A DNA stretch of 64,000 bases from the NCBI GenBank assembly GCA_009885995.1, contig VFJQ01000092.1, forward strand, positions 62,001 to 126,000, read 5' to 3'. Source of the stretch: Verrucomicrobiota bacterium. GTDB lineage: Bacteria > Verrucomicrobiota > Verrucomicrobiia > Chthoniobacterales > Chthoniobacteraceae. The notes beneath the pieces are model-generated. The model made no database searches. It had not been told where the DNA came from and saw only the letters and a program-made list of their open reading frames with translations. Shown in pieces: positions 42,001 to 54,000 of the stretch. Both the position numbers and the translations under genes were made by a program. Each line of letters begins with the position of its first letter. Positions within the stretch are counted from its first letter, which is position 1.

Positions 42001-45000
42001 GTCTTCGACGACACGAGCTCACCGCTCGCGGTGTTCGGCGACGCGGGTGACGACGTGTTCCAGGTCGGCCAGATCTTCAAGTCGCCGCGCGATCTCACGA
42101 ATCCGTTCAACGGCCTCGGCATCGAGGACACCTTCCCGACGACGCCGGTGACGAAGGGCTACCTCAGCAACGGCATCAGCCTCCCAGCCTCGCTCTTCGG
42201 CGGCACGGGCCGGGATAGCTTCACCGTCTATCACAATCTCCAGCCGCTGCTGCTCGCGGGTGAGGAAGACGACGACATATTCCAGGTGCGCGCGTTCGTG
42301 AAGATCGACCCGAACGATACGAAGGCGCCATTCACGACTATCAATGGCGGGCAGGGCGCGGACTTCATCGCCTACACCGTGAATGCGCCGGTGCGGACCG
42401 AGGGCGGCGATGGCTTCGACACGCTGACGATCGTCGGCTCGGAGTTTGGCGACGAGTTCGTGATCACGGACAAGGGCATCTTCGGCGCGGGCCTGTTCGT
42501 CACGTATTCGACGATCGAACGGCTCGTGATCGATGCGCTGGAGGGGAATGACCGCTTCTACATCGTGAGCACGCCGGAATCCGTCGTGGTCGAAGTGGTC
42601 GGCGGGCTGGGCAGCGACACCTTCAATATCGGCGGCGGCAACAACGGCCTGCCAATCACCGTGACGAGCAAGAGCCTCGAAGGGCACAGCGGCCTGATCG
42701 ACCACAGCATCCTCGGGCTCGACACGAATTTCACGAACGTCTTCCTGCCCGGCCTCTCGACGAAGGTGGGCGACAAGGATGCGCCGGGCGTGTCGATCTC
42801 GATGGCGAATCCGATCCGCGTCTTCGAGTCGGCGAGCGCGAGCACGGACCTCGTGAGCCGCTTCTACAGCGTGGTGCTCACGCGGTCGCCGGAGGAACCC
42901 GTGCGCATTGCCGCCACGCCGTCGCCGCTTACCGAGGCCGAGAAGAGCGCGGGCGGGAAGGGGATCCAGCTCGGCGTCTATGACCCGGCGAATCCCGGCG
43001 CGACGATCTTCAGCGCAGCGGGCAGGACGCTCTCGTTCGACCGGGACAACTGGTTCATCCCGCAGATCATCGAGGTGCGGGCCGACGACGACCTCCTCGC
43101 GGAAGGCCGGCGCTCGATCAACATCCTGCACACGGTGACCCAGGGCGGCAGCCAGGATGATGGCGGCGGTTACGACCGGCTGGCCGTGGCGAGCGTGATC
43201 GCGGAGGTGATCGACGACGACGCGGCGGACGTGCTCATCGCGAAGACGGGCAGCGACACCTTCGTGCTCGAGGACGGCACGGCGACGAGCACGCTCGACC
43301 GCGACACTTACACCATCGTGCTCACGAAGCAGCCGCTGCCCGGGACGAGCGTGCGGATCAATCTCGCCACCGATGGGGAGTCGAACATCTCGGGCAGCAG
43401 GACGGCGGAGCTGACGTTTACGGACACGGACTGGTTCACGCCGAAGACGGTGACGGTCTTCGCCGAGCACGACGACACGCCCGAGGGCACGCACTACTCG
43501 CGCATCACGCACACGATCAATCCGCTCGACGTGACGAACTATCTCGGCCTCAGCGCGGCCGACGTGCTGAACGGCCTCGCGGCCAAGGTGCGCGGAGACA
43601 TCGATGCGGACTTCCTCGCGACGGTCCTGGGCAGCGAGATCGTGATCCGCAACGACATCGCCTTCACCGCCACGCCGGGTGCGCAGGCCGCGGCGATCAC
43701 GGGCACTTTCGCATTCACCTCGGCGCGCGTGCAGCTCGCGCTGGTGGGTGGCGCGGCGATCGCTCCGGGCCAGGTGTGGTCGGTGCGGCTGAATGGCGTG
43801 CTCTACAGCTACCAGGCGCAGCCCGGCCAGACGACGCTTGCGGAGATCGCCGCGGGCCTCGTCACAGCCATCGCGCCGAATACGCAGAGCGCCTACTCGG
43901 CGAGCGTGGTGGGGATCGATTCGCTGACCATCGCCGAGCGCGGCGGCGCGGCCTTCACCCTCGTCATCAGCGCAGCGCCGGCAGGCGTCGCGGTGCTCAC
44001 CGAAGGCGACGGCGGCAGCGTGGTCGAGGCGAGCAGCACGCGCAGCACGACGCACTACTCGGAGGCGCGAGTCACCCTCACCGGCACCGATGCGATCGCG
44101 CTGGCGGAGAAGTGGGAAGTGCTGCTGAACGGCACGATCTACCGCTACACGGCGGGCTCGAATGGCGAGACCATCCTGCTCACTCCGCTCGACGTGCGCA
44201 TCGCCGACGACGACGTGCCGGGCCTCATCGTCATCGAGACGAGCGGCGGCACGAATGTGATCGAGCCGACGGACCTCGTCTCACTCGGCACGGGCTTCGT
44301 CACGACCTTCCAGTCGAACAGCATGAACGTGATCCAGTTCATCGGCGACTTCGGTTCGTCGGTGCTGAATGAAGTGCCGACGCACACTGGCTTCCTCTCC
44401 GCGCAAAACATCGACCTGGGCCGCTGGGGTAAGGGCTCGAACCCCGACATCGGCTCCGCGCAGACCATCCCGCACCTCACGGTCAAAGCCACGGCCACGG
44501 GCGGCGAGAGCGAGTTCTACCGCTTCGAGATCACGCCGCCGATGCTCGCCAACCCGACGAATGCGGTGGCCGGCCACGTGCGGGCGACCTTCGATCTGGA
44601 TCACGGTTATGAGGCGTTCGACTCGGTCTTCTGGCGGAACCGCATCAAGCTCTACAACCAGGACAAGCAGCTCGTCGCGGCGGGCTACGGCTACTCGCCG
44701 CCATACTTCGGCGCGGGCGGCAGCAGCACGTGGTTCGACGACTTCCTCACGTTCGATTTCACCACGCCGGGCACCTACTACATCGAGGTCGAAAACTACG
44801 TCTTCAGCAGCCAGGCGGTGATGGTGGATTACGACCTGCAATTCTCCATCGAGGGCCATCCGGTGGATAGCTTCGTCTTCGCAGTCCAGCCCGTGCCGGA
44901 AGACGAGGACGGCAACAACGACCTCGGCAACTCGCAGAGCGTCGATCCGGCGCTGATCACCGATCCCGCGACCAACTGGTTCGTCTTCTTCGACCCGAAT

Positions 45001-48000
45001 GTCGGCAACCGCCACCTCGTTGGCGGCACGATCGACTTCACCACGCCGTATGTGCGCATCACGGGCGCGGGCGATGGGTCGTTCGACGTGTATTCGTTCA
45101 GCATCACGCCCGAGATGCTGATCCCGCCGAATGCGGGCATCATCCCCGACCCCGGCACGAACACGGTGAAGGATCTCCTGAACCCGCCGAGCCCGGCGCT
45201 GACGCCATACTTCACGAGCGTCTCGCTGGCGCTGACTGGCACGGTGCGCACGGGCGATGTGTGGCAGATCAATGTGCGCTATCGGAACTACAGCTACACC
45301 GCGCAGCCCGGCGACACGCTGCTCATGGTGGCCGAGGGCCTCGCGGCTGAGCTGCGCAAGGAGCTGCGCACGGATGGTTATAACCCGGCGCAACGCTACA
45401 CCGCCACCGCGGCTGATCTCGCGGCCACGGTCACGCTTACGATCTCGGACCCGAGCGGCTTCAACCTCGGCACGACGACGCTGAGGGATCTCTCGCAGCG
45501 CATCACCGCCGCGGGCATGGTGACGCGCTCGACGGAGGCGCGCACGACCGGCGGCGTGGCGATCAACTTCCTCTCCGGCGCGAGCGTGGAGCTGGTGAAT
45601 AGCGGCGTGCTCGTGAACCCGGTGAAGGACAAGCAGACCTACACGCTGACGCTCGGCGGCACGCTGGCGTATCAGGCCATCGCGACCGCGACCGATACGC
45701 TCACGACCATCGCCACGAAGCTCGCAGCGGCGGTGAATCTGATGACCATGACCGACGGCTACACCGCCACGCCGAGCGGCACGACGGTCACGATCACGCG
45801 CACGGATTCGGCGACCTTCGGCGTGAAGCTCTCCGTGACCGGGGCGGACCCGGAAGTGGCGGGCATCATCCGCGGCTCGCCGGAAAGCGCGCAGCTCGAC
45901 GTCATCAACTGGAGCGTGGTCAACTTCACCCCGAGCGGCACGGTGCGCGCAGGTGAGACGTGGCGCGTGACGATCGGTGGCACGCCTTACGACTTCGTGG
46001 CCGGCACGGCGGGCGCGAATAGCGCGCTGACCATCCCGGCGGTGCTCGCGGGCTTGGTCGCAGTAATCCCGGCGGCTTACTCGCCGACGATCGTGGGCGG
46101 TGCGCTCATGCTCAGCAACAGCACGGCTTTCGGTGCGACGATCCAGGTGCGCGCGGCGGGTTCGGAATCGACGATCAACAACAACCCGACCACGCTCGAG
46201 AGTCGGCGCATCACGCTCGCGGGGCCGGCCTTCGGCGGGGAAACGTGGGCGATCACCGTGACGGTCGGCGGCTCACCGACGACGAAGACTTACCCCGTGC
46301 CCGGCACCGGCACGGTCGGGGTGGATACCATCGCGTTCGCGCTCGCGGCGGACTTGAACACGATCACGAACTTCCGCGCGATCGCGGATGGGAATTCGAT
46401 CACGCTCGTGAACCTGAACGACGACGCTTTCACCACCACGCTGACGGTGACGCCCGCGGGCACGGCGACGGTGGACGGCACGACCGAGGCGCGCTTCCTC
46501 ACGCTCAGCGGCACGGTGGGCGTGGGCAATGAGTGGACCGTCACGCTGCGCGACGGCACGACGAATGTGACGGTGAGCTACCCGATCCCGGTCGGCGGTT
46601 CGACGCTCACGAACGTGGCGAGTGAACTCGCGACGCGGATCAACGCGCTGCCGGGCTACACGGCCACGGCTTCGGTCCTCAATATCCGCATCGCGAAGGT
46701 CACGCCGGGGGCGTTCAGCGCGGCGGCGACGGTGGCCTTCACCTCGAGCACGCAGACGCTCACGATCGACACCGCCGCCAACGGCCAGAACTGGACGGTG
46801 ACGCTGACGCAAGGCGACGGCGGGACGGTGAGCGGCACGGCGGCGTCCACCGGCACAGACGTGAGCCTGGTCGCGGCGGACCTCGCGGGCGACTTCGACG
46901 CGCTCGGCGGTTACATCTCCTACGTGACGGGAGTGGCGGGCGAGCTTCGGATCATCCGCGTGCAAGGCACCTTTACCATCGGCGTCACCGGCGTCGCGGC
47001 GGCGAACTACACGATCAACGCCACGCCCACGCTGCTGACGCAGAGCCTGCGGATCACCGGGCCGATCCTCGCGGGGAATGCGTGGACGCTCGTGGTGAAG
47101 GAAGGCATGACGGTGCTCGGCACGGCGACCTTCGCGATCGGTGGCACGGTCACGGCGGACGCGGTGGCGGCGGGCCTGGCGAGCGCGCTGAGCCTGGCTG
47201 GCTTCACCGCGCGAGCGGACCTCAACAACGTGGCGGTGACGCGCAACACGACCACGGCCTTCACGCTCGAGGCGTATGTGACCGAGGCGCGCTCGGTGAC
47301 GCTGACGGGCTCCGTGGCCGTCGGCGATGTGTGGACGCTCACCCTGCGCACGGGCGGGACGAGCCAGACGGTAACGGTGCCCGTGACGCTCGCGAGCGGC
47401 ATTACGATGCTCCCGCAGGTGGCCGCGGCGCTCGCGACCGCGCTGGCGGGCAGCGGCTATACGGCCACGCCGAACAGCGCGAGCCTCGGTCTCGTGAGAA
47501 ACGCGAGCGGCGCATTCAGCGTGGCGGTGACGAATGTGACGATCGCCACGACGAAGACGCTGAGGATCGACAATGCCGCGGCGAATCAGGACTGGACGGT
47601 GCTGCTGAAGGATGGCGCCACGACCATCGCGACCGCGACCTTCAACCCCGACGGCGGCGATAACGAGGCGGACATCGCGGCGAACCTCGCCACGGGCACG
47701 AATGGGCTGAACGGGACCGCCGGCATCATCGCTTACCGCGTCGGCACGTCCGCCGTCATCCGCGTCATCCGGTTGCAAGGCGGGTTCACGTTCGACTTCA
47801 CCGGCAGCACAAACGTAAACGGGACGGACTACACGATCACCAACTCGCCGGCGCTCTACACGGTCGGCCTGCAACTCGCCGGGCCATCCGTCGTGGGCGA
47901 TACGTGGAACCTCATCGTGCGCGACGGCGGGACGGTGCTCGCCACGACGAGCTACAGGATCCTCTCGGGCGAGAATCTGAGCGACGTGGCGCAGCGCTTC

Positions 48001-51000
48001 GTCGCAGGGCTCGCGAGCTTGAGCGGGTTCACCGTGCGGCAGGATGACGGCCTGGCCGCGCTCGCGATCACGCGCGGGGTGAATACGGCGTTCACGGTCG
48101 AGACCTTCATCTCCAGCGGCGCGGCGGCGGGCACCCGGCCCGCGGCGACGGTGACGATCGGCGGCACGGACCCAGTGACCGAAAACGACATCTACACGAT
48201 CACGATCAAGAACGATCTCGGCGCGGTGATCGCGACGGTGCCATACACGATCCTCGCGAGCCAGACGCCGGCGCAGGTGGCGGCAGCCATCGCCTCGGCG
48301 CTGGATGGCACGACGCCGGATCTCGATGGGTTCGCCTTCGGCACGGAAGACGCCGCCTTCACCGCGACGCGCACGGATGGCGCGGCGTTCACGGTGGAGG
48401 CGGTCATCACGCCGCAGGGCAGCGCGACGAGCGGGACGGCGTCGAGCCAGACGATCCAGCTCACCGGCTTGCGGAACGCCGACGACACGTGGCGGGTGAC
48501 GCTGAACAACGTCAACTACGACCACCTGATCGTGGCCGGCGACTCGCTGGCCGATGTCGCCGCCGATCTCGCGAGCAAGGCGAACGCGGCGAGCGGCTTC
48601 ACGGCGTCGGTCATCGCGACGAACCGGATCCTCATCACGCGCACGGCGAGCACGAGCTTCCCGCTGACCTTCAGCGTCGTGCCCGCGCTGACGCAGGCGA
48701 CGGTGGCGGTGAGCGGCACGCCGGCGCTCACCTGGACGCAGAACCTCGTGATCGCGACCGACAGCAACCTGCGCATCGGCGACCAGTGGACGCTCACGAT
48801 TGACGGCACCGCGCGCACCTTCCCCTCCACGACGACCTCTCTCGCGAATGTGGCCAACGGGCTCCGTGGGCTCTTCTCCAACGGGGGCGCGCTCACGGGC
48901 ATCACCGTCACGGTTGAGATGGACAACTCGCTCACCATCGAGAGCACGAACGGCACGCCGGTGAATGTCGGGCCGCTCGGCCGCTTCCGCCCCGAGGCGT
49001 CCACGCGCTCGACGACGGCGGCGGACGGCAACACGCACTTCTTCAAGACGGAGTTCCAGCTCAGCGGCACCTACACTGGCGGCGAGCTGTGGACGGTGAC
49101 GCTCGACGATCGCATCTATCCTTTCGAGACGCCGAACTACACCGGCGACCAGGCCAGCCTGCGCACGCTGCAAACCATCGCGCAGGGTCTCGCCGACGCG
49201 ATCACGGCGGGCAACGGCGGGCGCTACACCGTCACCGTCGGCACGAATAGCTTCATCATCACCGACAACGATTACGCGACAGGTGATGCGACGAAGGATC
49301 CCTTCACCGCGCTGCTGCGCCGCGGCGGCGGGAAGATCCACGGCGTCTTCGACATCGACAAGAGCACGCCGATTGAAGGGCAGCAGTTCGATCCGTTCCT
49401 GAACTTCTACTACGGCCTGACGGGCAGCTTCACGATCAGCACGACGATCGAGATTTACCGCGAGATCACGGCGCCGGTCGGGAACACGCCGGGGGTTTAT
49501 CAATTCATCGCCAGCGACCGCTTCGGTGCGGCAGGGCACCAGAACGTGATCGACGCCGGCAGCACGAACGTGCGCGACGCCTTCCTCGAATACGACTTCA
49601 CGCTGCCGGGCAAATACGTGGTGCGCGTCGGGTCGTTCCAGGATTTCGCGGAGAGCGACACGTATCCCGGCTACTACTTCTACGCCGATCAGATGCTGCC
49701 GGGCGTGGCTCAGGGCCTCGGCTACGAGCTGAATATGTCCGTGCAGCGCCACGCGACGAACCCGGACTCGATCTCGCTCGTCGGCAAGCTCATCACCATC
49801 ATCGAAGGCACGGGCAAGGGGCAGACGGGCGTCATCACGGCCTACGACGCGGAGCAGCGGCAATTCACCGTGAGCGGGACGGGCTGGACGGGTGTTCTCG
49901 ACCAGACTAGCCGCTTCGAGATCGCCTACCACGCGGACACGGAACTCATCGGCACCGGCGCGATCGATCCGAGGAACTTCCCGAACAACACGCCCGTCAC
50001 CGACACCTATCAACTCCTGCTCACGAGGCAGCCGATGGACACGGTGATCGTGAACGTGACGCCGAAGCCGACGCGCACTTACAACGAGCAACTGGCCTTC
50101 GATCCGACCTCGGGCTTCGGGGCGAATGAAGCGGTGCAGGTGCGGGTGGCGACGCCGCAGGCGTTCTTCGGCCTCACCGGCACGCCGACGGCGGGCGAGG
50201 TGTGGACGATCAAGCTCACGCCGGCGACGCCGACAGGCTCGCAGCTCAATCACGAACTCGTCTTCGACACCTTCAGCTATCCGGTGGTGGCTGGCGACAC
50301 GCTCGCGGACATCGCGGACGCGCTCGCCACGGCGATCAATGGCTTCACCGGACTCGCGAGCGGTGCCTACGTCGCGACGCCGAGCGGCAACACGCTGCTG
50401 GTCACGAATGCGGCGACGGCGTTCGTTGCGCAGTTTGAGATCACGCCGGAGACCCGCGGCAGCGCGATCATCGAGGGCATCCGCGGCACCACCGACCTCA
50501 CGAAGTGGACGAGGGCGACCGTGGAACTCGCGGGCGAGACGACCGTGGGTGAGAAGTGGTCGCTGAGCCTGGATGGTGGCACGCCGGTGGATGTCGTGGT
50601 GGAATTCGGCGACCGCCTCGTGGACGTGGCGCGGAAGCTCCAGGTGCAGCTCAACGATCCGCGCTTCATCGTCTCGGTGCTGGGCCGCGTGCTCACGATC
50701 ACGCCGGCGCTCGCGGGCACGGAGTTCTCCGTCGGCCTCACGATCACGCCGGACAGCCTCGGCAGCGCGGAGATTATCCCGCAGATCGTCTTCACGCCGG
50801 ATGATTGGGACGTGGCGCAGACCGTCATCGTCTTCGCGATCGACGACAACGTGGCCGACGGCAGCGACGCGCTCGTCTTCCCCGGCATCGAGGAGCGCGT
50901 GAACGGCATCCGTGGTCCGCTCATCATCGACGGCGCGGTGCGGAGTGGCGACGAGCGCTTCCTGAATAATCCCTTCCTGCTGCCCGGTGAGACGAACTTC

Positions 51001-54000
51001 CCGCTGGCCGACGGCACGGTGCAGACCATCACGACCGTGGGCGGCGTCACGATCATCACCGATCACAACGCCATCCACACCAATCCGCTGCTCGGCGAGC
51101 GCCCGGGCTTCGACTCGCGGATCAACGGCTTCCTCTACACCTTCGCCGCGCTGAACGGCGGCGCCACGGGCGGCATCTTCGACATCGCGGCGGTCTCGCG
51201 GAACATCCTCTCGGTCGGCGCGGAAGATCCGTTCACCTTCAGCTACACGAAGACCGGCGCGAGCACGCTGACCTTCAGCGGCGTGCCGGAGACCGCGAGC
51301 ATCGGCTCGATCGGCTGGCTGAATATGGCCGTGAGCCTCTCCAGCATCGTGAGCGCGAACGAAATGTGGACCGTGCGCCTCGACGGCGTGAACTACCCGG
51401 TGTCCGTCGCAAACCCGACGATGCTGAAGATGGTGCAGCAGCTCCAGTCGGTCATCCCGGCGGCGTATCACGTCGAGTTCCAGAGCAGCGTCTTCGGCAG
51501 CCGCCTGATCTTCAGCAAGGACGACGGCTCCAGCTTCAGCTTCGGCTTCACCGTGAATACGGGCTCGGTGCAGACGGGCTTCCGTGGCACGCCGGTGCAG
51601 TCGCAAGTCGGCGCGATCCGCTGGACGCAGGCGTCGCTCCGGGTCGATGGCCCGGTCGCGACGGGCGACCAGTGGAGCGTCACGATCGACGGCACCGAGA
51701 CGTTCAGCTTCACGCAGCCGGCCGTGCTGCCCGCGGGCGAGACCGATCCGATCGCGGCCTTCACCGGCGGGCTGCTCGCGGAGATCCAGCGCCTCTCGGG
51801 CGACGACTGGACGCCGGGAGTGAGTGGCGACTCGATCACGCTCGCGAAGCCGGTTGCCACGCCGTTCACCTTCGGCGGGCTGAATAACGGAACCATCGTC
51901 GCGGCCACGCCGGGCAGCGTCGCGGGCACGTTCACGCAGGCGACGTTCACGGTGAGCGGCGCGGTCACGCTGGGTAAAACGTGGACGATCACCGTCGATG
52001 GCACGCCTTACAGCTACAGCGCTGCGCCGGGCGATCGCATCGCCGACGTGGCACGCGGGCTCGCAGCGGCGATGCCCGCGCAGTATCTCGCCACGGCGGT
52101 CGGCGCGAGCTTCACGCTCAAGGCGCTCGCGACCGGCAACTCGTATTTCTACGGCCCGGTGAATCTCAACGAGCGCGTGATCGAGAGCGACCAGGTCGAT
52201 ACGGTGAACGTCTTCAACGGCGACAGCCCCGTGAACGACATCGGCGTGTTGACCGAGAATCGCATTACCGGCCTCGGCATGGGCGGCGACACGAACATCG
52301 GCGGGCGCATGATCGAAGGCGGCATCAGTTACACGAATCTCGAGGTGGTGAACGTGCAACTCGGCTTCGGGAACGACCAGTTCACCGTCGAGTCCACGCA
52401 CGCTGGGCTCACGACGATCAGCGCCGCGGACGGCACCGACATCATCGACGTGAAGACGATCGGCGGGCACACGATCATCACCACCGGGAACGGCGCGGAC
52501 ACGATCAACCTCGGCAGCGCCGACCTCGTGGTGGATCAGCTCACCGGCCTGCTCACGCTCGACTCCGGCGCGGGCGCGGACACGCTGAACCTCGACGACA
52601 GCCTCGACGCGAACGACAACGAGCTGACGCTGACCGGCACGACGATCACCGGGCTGGATATGTTCACCGTGCCGGAAGTGCAGCGGGTCTTCGTGCAAGC
52701 CGCGAGCGGTCGCTATGTGCTGCGTTTCATCGGCCTCGGCACCGAGACCGGCTTCGCGAGCCCGGCGGGCATCCTGCGCTACGCGGGTTACGCGGAGCTG
52801 ACGCTCAGCTACGGCCTCAGCGCGAGCGATGTGCAGACGCTCTACCGCGCGCTCTACGGCACGAACGACATCACCGTCACCGCGGTCGTCACCGATGGCG
52901 ATACGACCTACACGATCAACTTCATCCGCACGCAGGCTGGAGTGAACTTCGCGCAGCCGGTGTGGGCGAAGGGGATGTTCTCCATCGGCGACATCACGGA
53001 TGTCGCCATGCTCGCCACGAAGCTGAGCGGCAGCGATCCGATCGCCGTCTTCATCCGCAGCCAGCTCTCGCCCGGCACGCTCACGCTGGCCGGCGCCGCG
53101 CTCGAGGAGGCGCTCGTGCGCGACTTCAACCGCATCATTACGCTCCCCGACGCGCTCGACACGCTCGCCGACTTCGACGGCATCACGCTCTCGCAGGCGA
53201 CGCTCGATCTTCTCGCACAGAACCCGAACGGCGACTCGCTCGCGCTACTGAACAGCCTGCTCATCGAGGACGCCTTCGCCGCTGAGATCGACCACCAGTT
53301 CCTCGTTCCGAGTGAGAACGCCTCGACCACCGTCGTCACGAGCACCGTGCGCGACGGCACGCTCACGCCGGCTTACAACCGCCAGCAGCTCCTCACCATC
53401 GACGCGACGGCGGGCACGTATCGCCTCGGCTTCCGCGTCACGGCGGACGAACTCGACGGCATCGTGAAAGGCACGCCTGCCATCGCCGCGGCCTACAAGC
53501 CGACCGTCGCGGGCGGCATCGTGTGGACCGCGCCGATCGCCTTCGACGCCGCCGCCGAGGCGCTGCGCAAAGCGCTCGATCCGATCCTCAATCCGAACAA
53601 CTCGAACACCGCGCTGCCTTACACGGACAACGTCGCGATCACGCAAATCGGCAGCGTCTTCGTGCTCACCTTCCAGGGCCAGTATCGGAACTACTCGCTC
53701 GCCCAGGCTGATATCGACACGACTGCGCTCACCGGCACCGCGACGCTGCCCGTGCAGACGATCAGCATCGGCGCGAGCAGCGGCACCTTCCGCATCGGCC
53801 TGCGGCTGGGCGGTGCGCCGGTCTTCACCCCGCAGCTCGCCTACAACGCTAGCGCCGAGGACGTGCGCGCCGCGCTCGACGAGTTGCTGAATCCCGGCAA
53901 CGCGACCGCGCCGCTCAGCGCCGCGCCGCACACCGCGAACGTCGCCGTCACGCAGCGCGGTAACCAATACATCATCACGTTCCAGGGCGCGTTCAGCACG

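Noticed and set aside
46273-52698. A 2,141-codon open frame on the minus strand
   Set aside because: Same reason: it has the Arg/His/Glu-rich composition typical of antisense frames in GC-rich genes and no recognisable protein.
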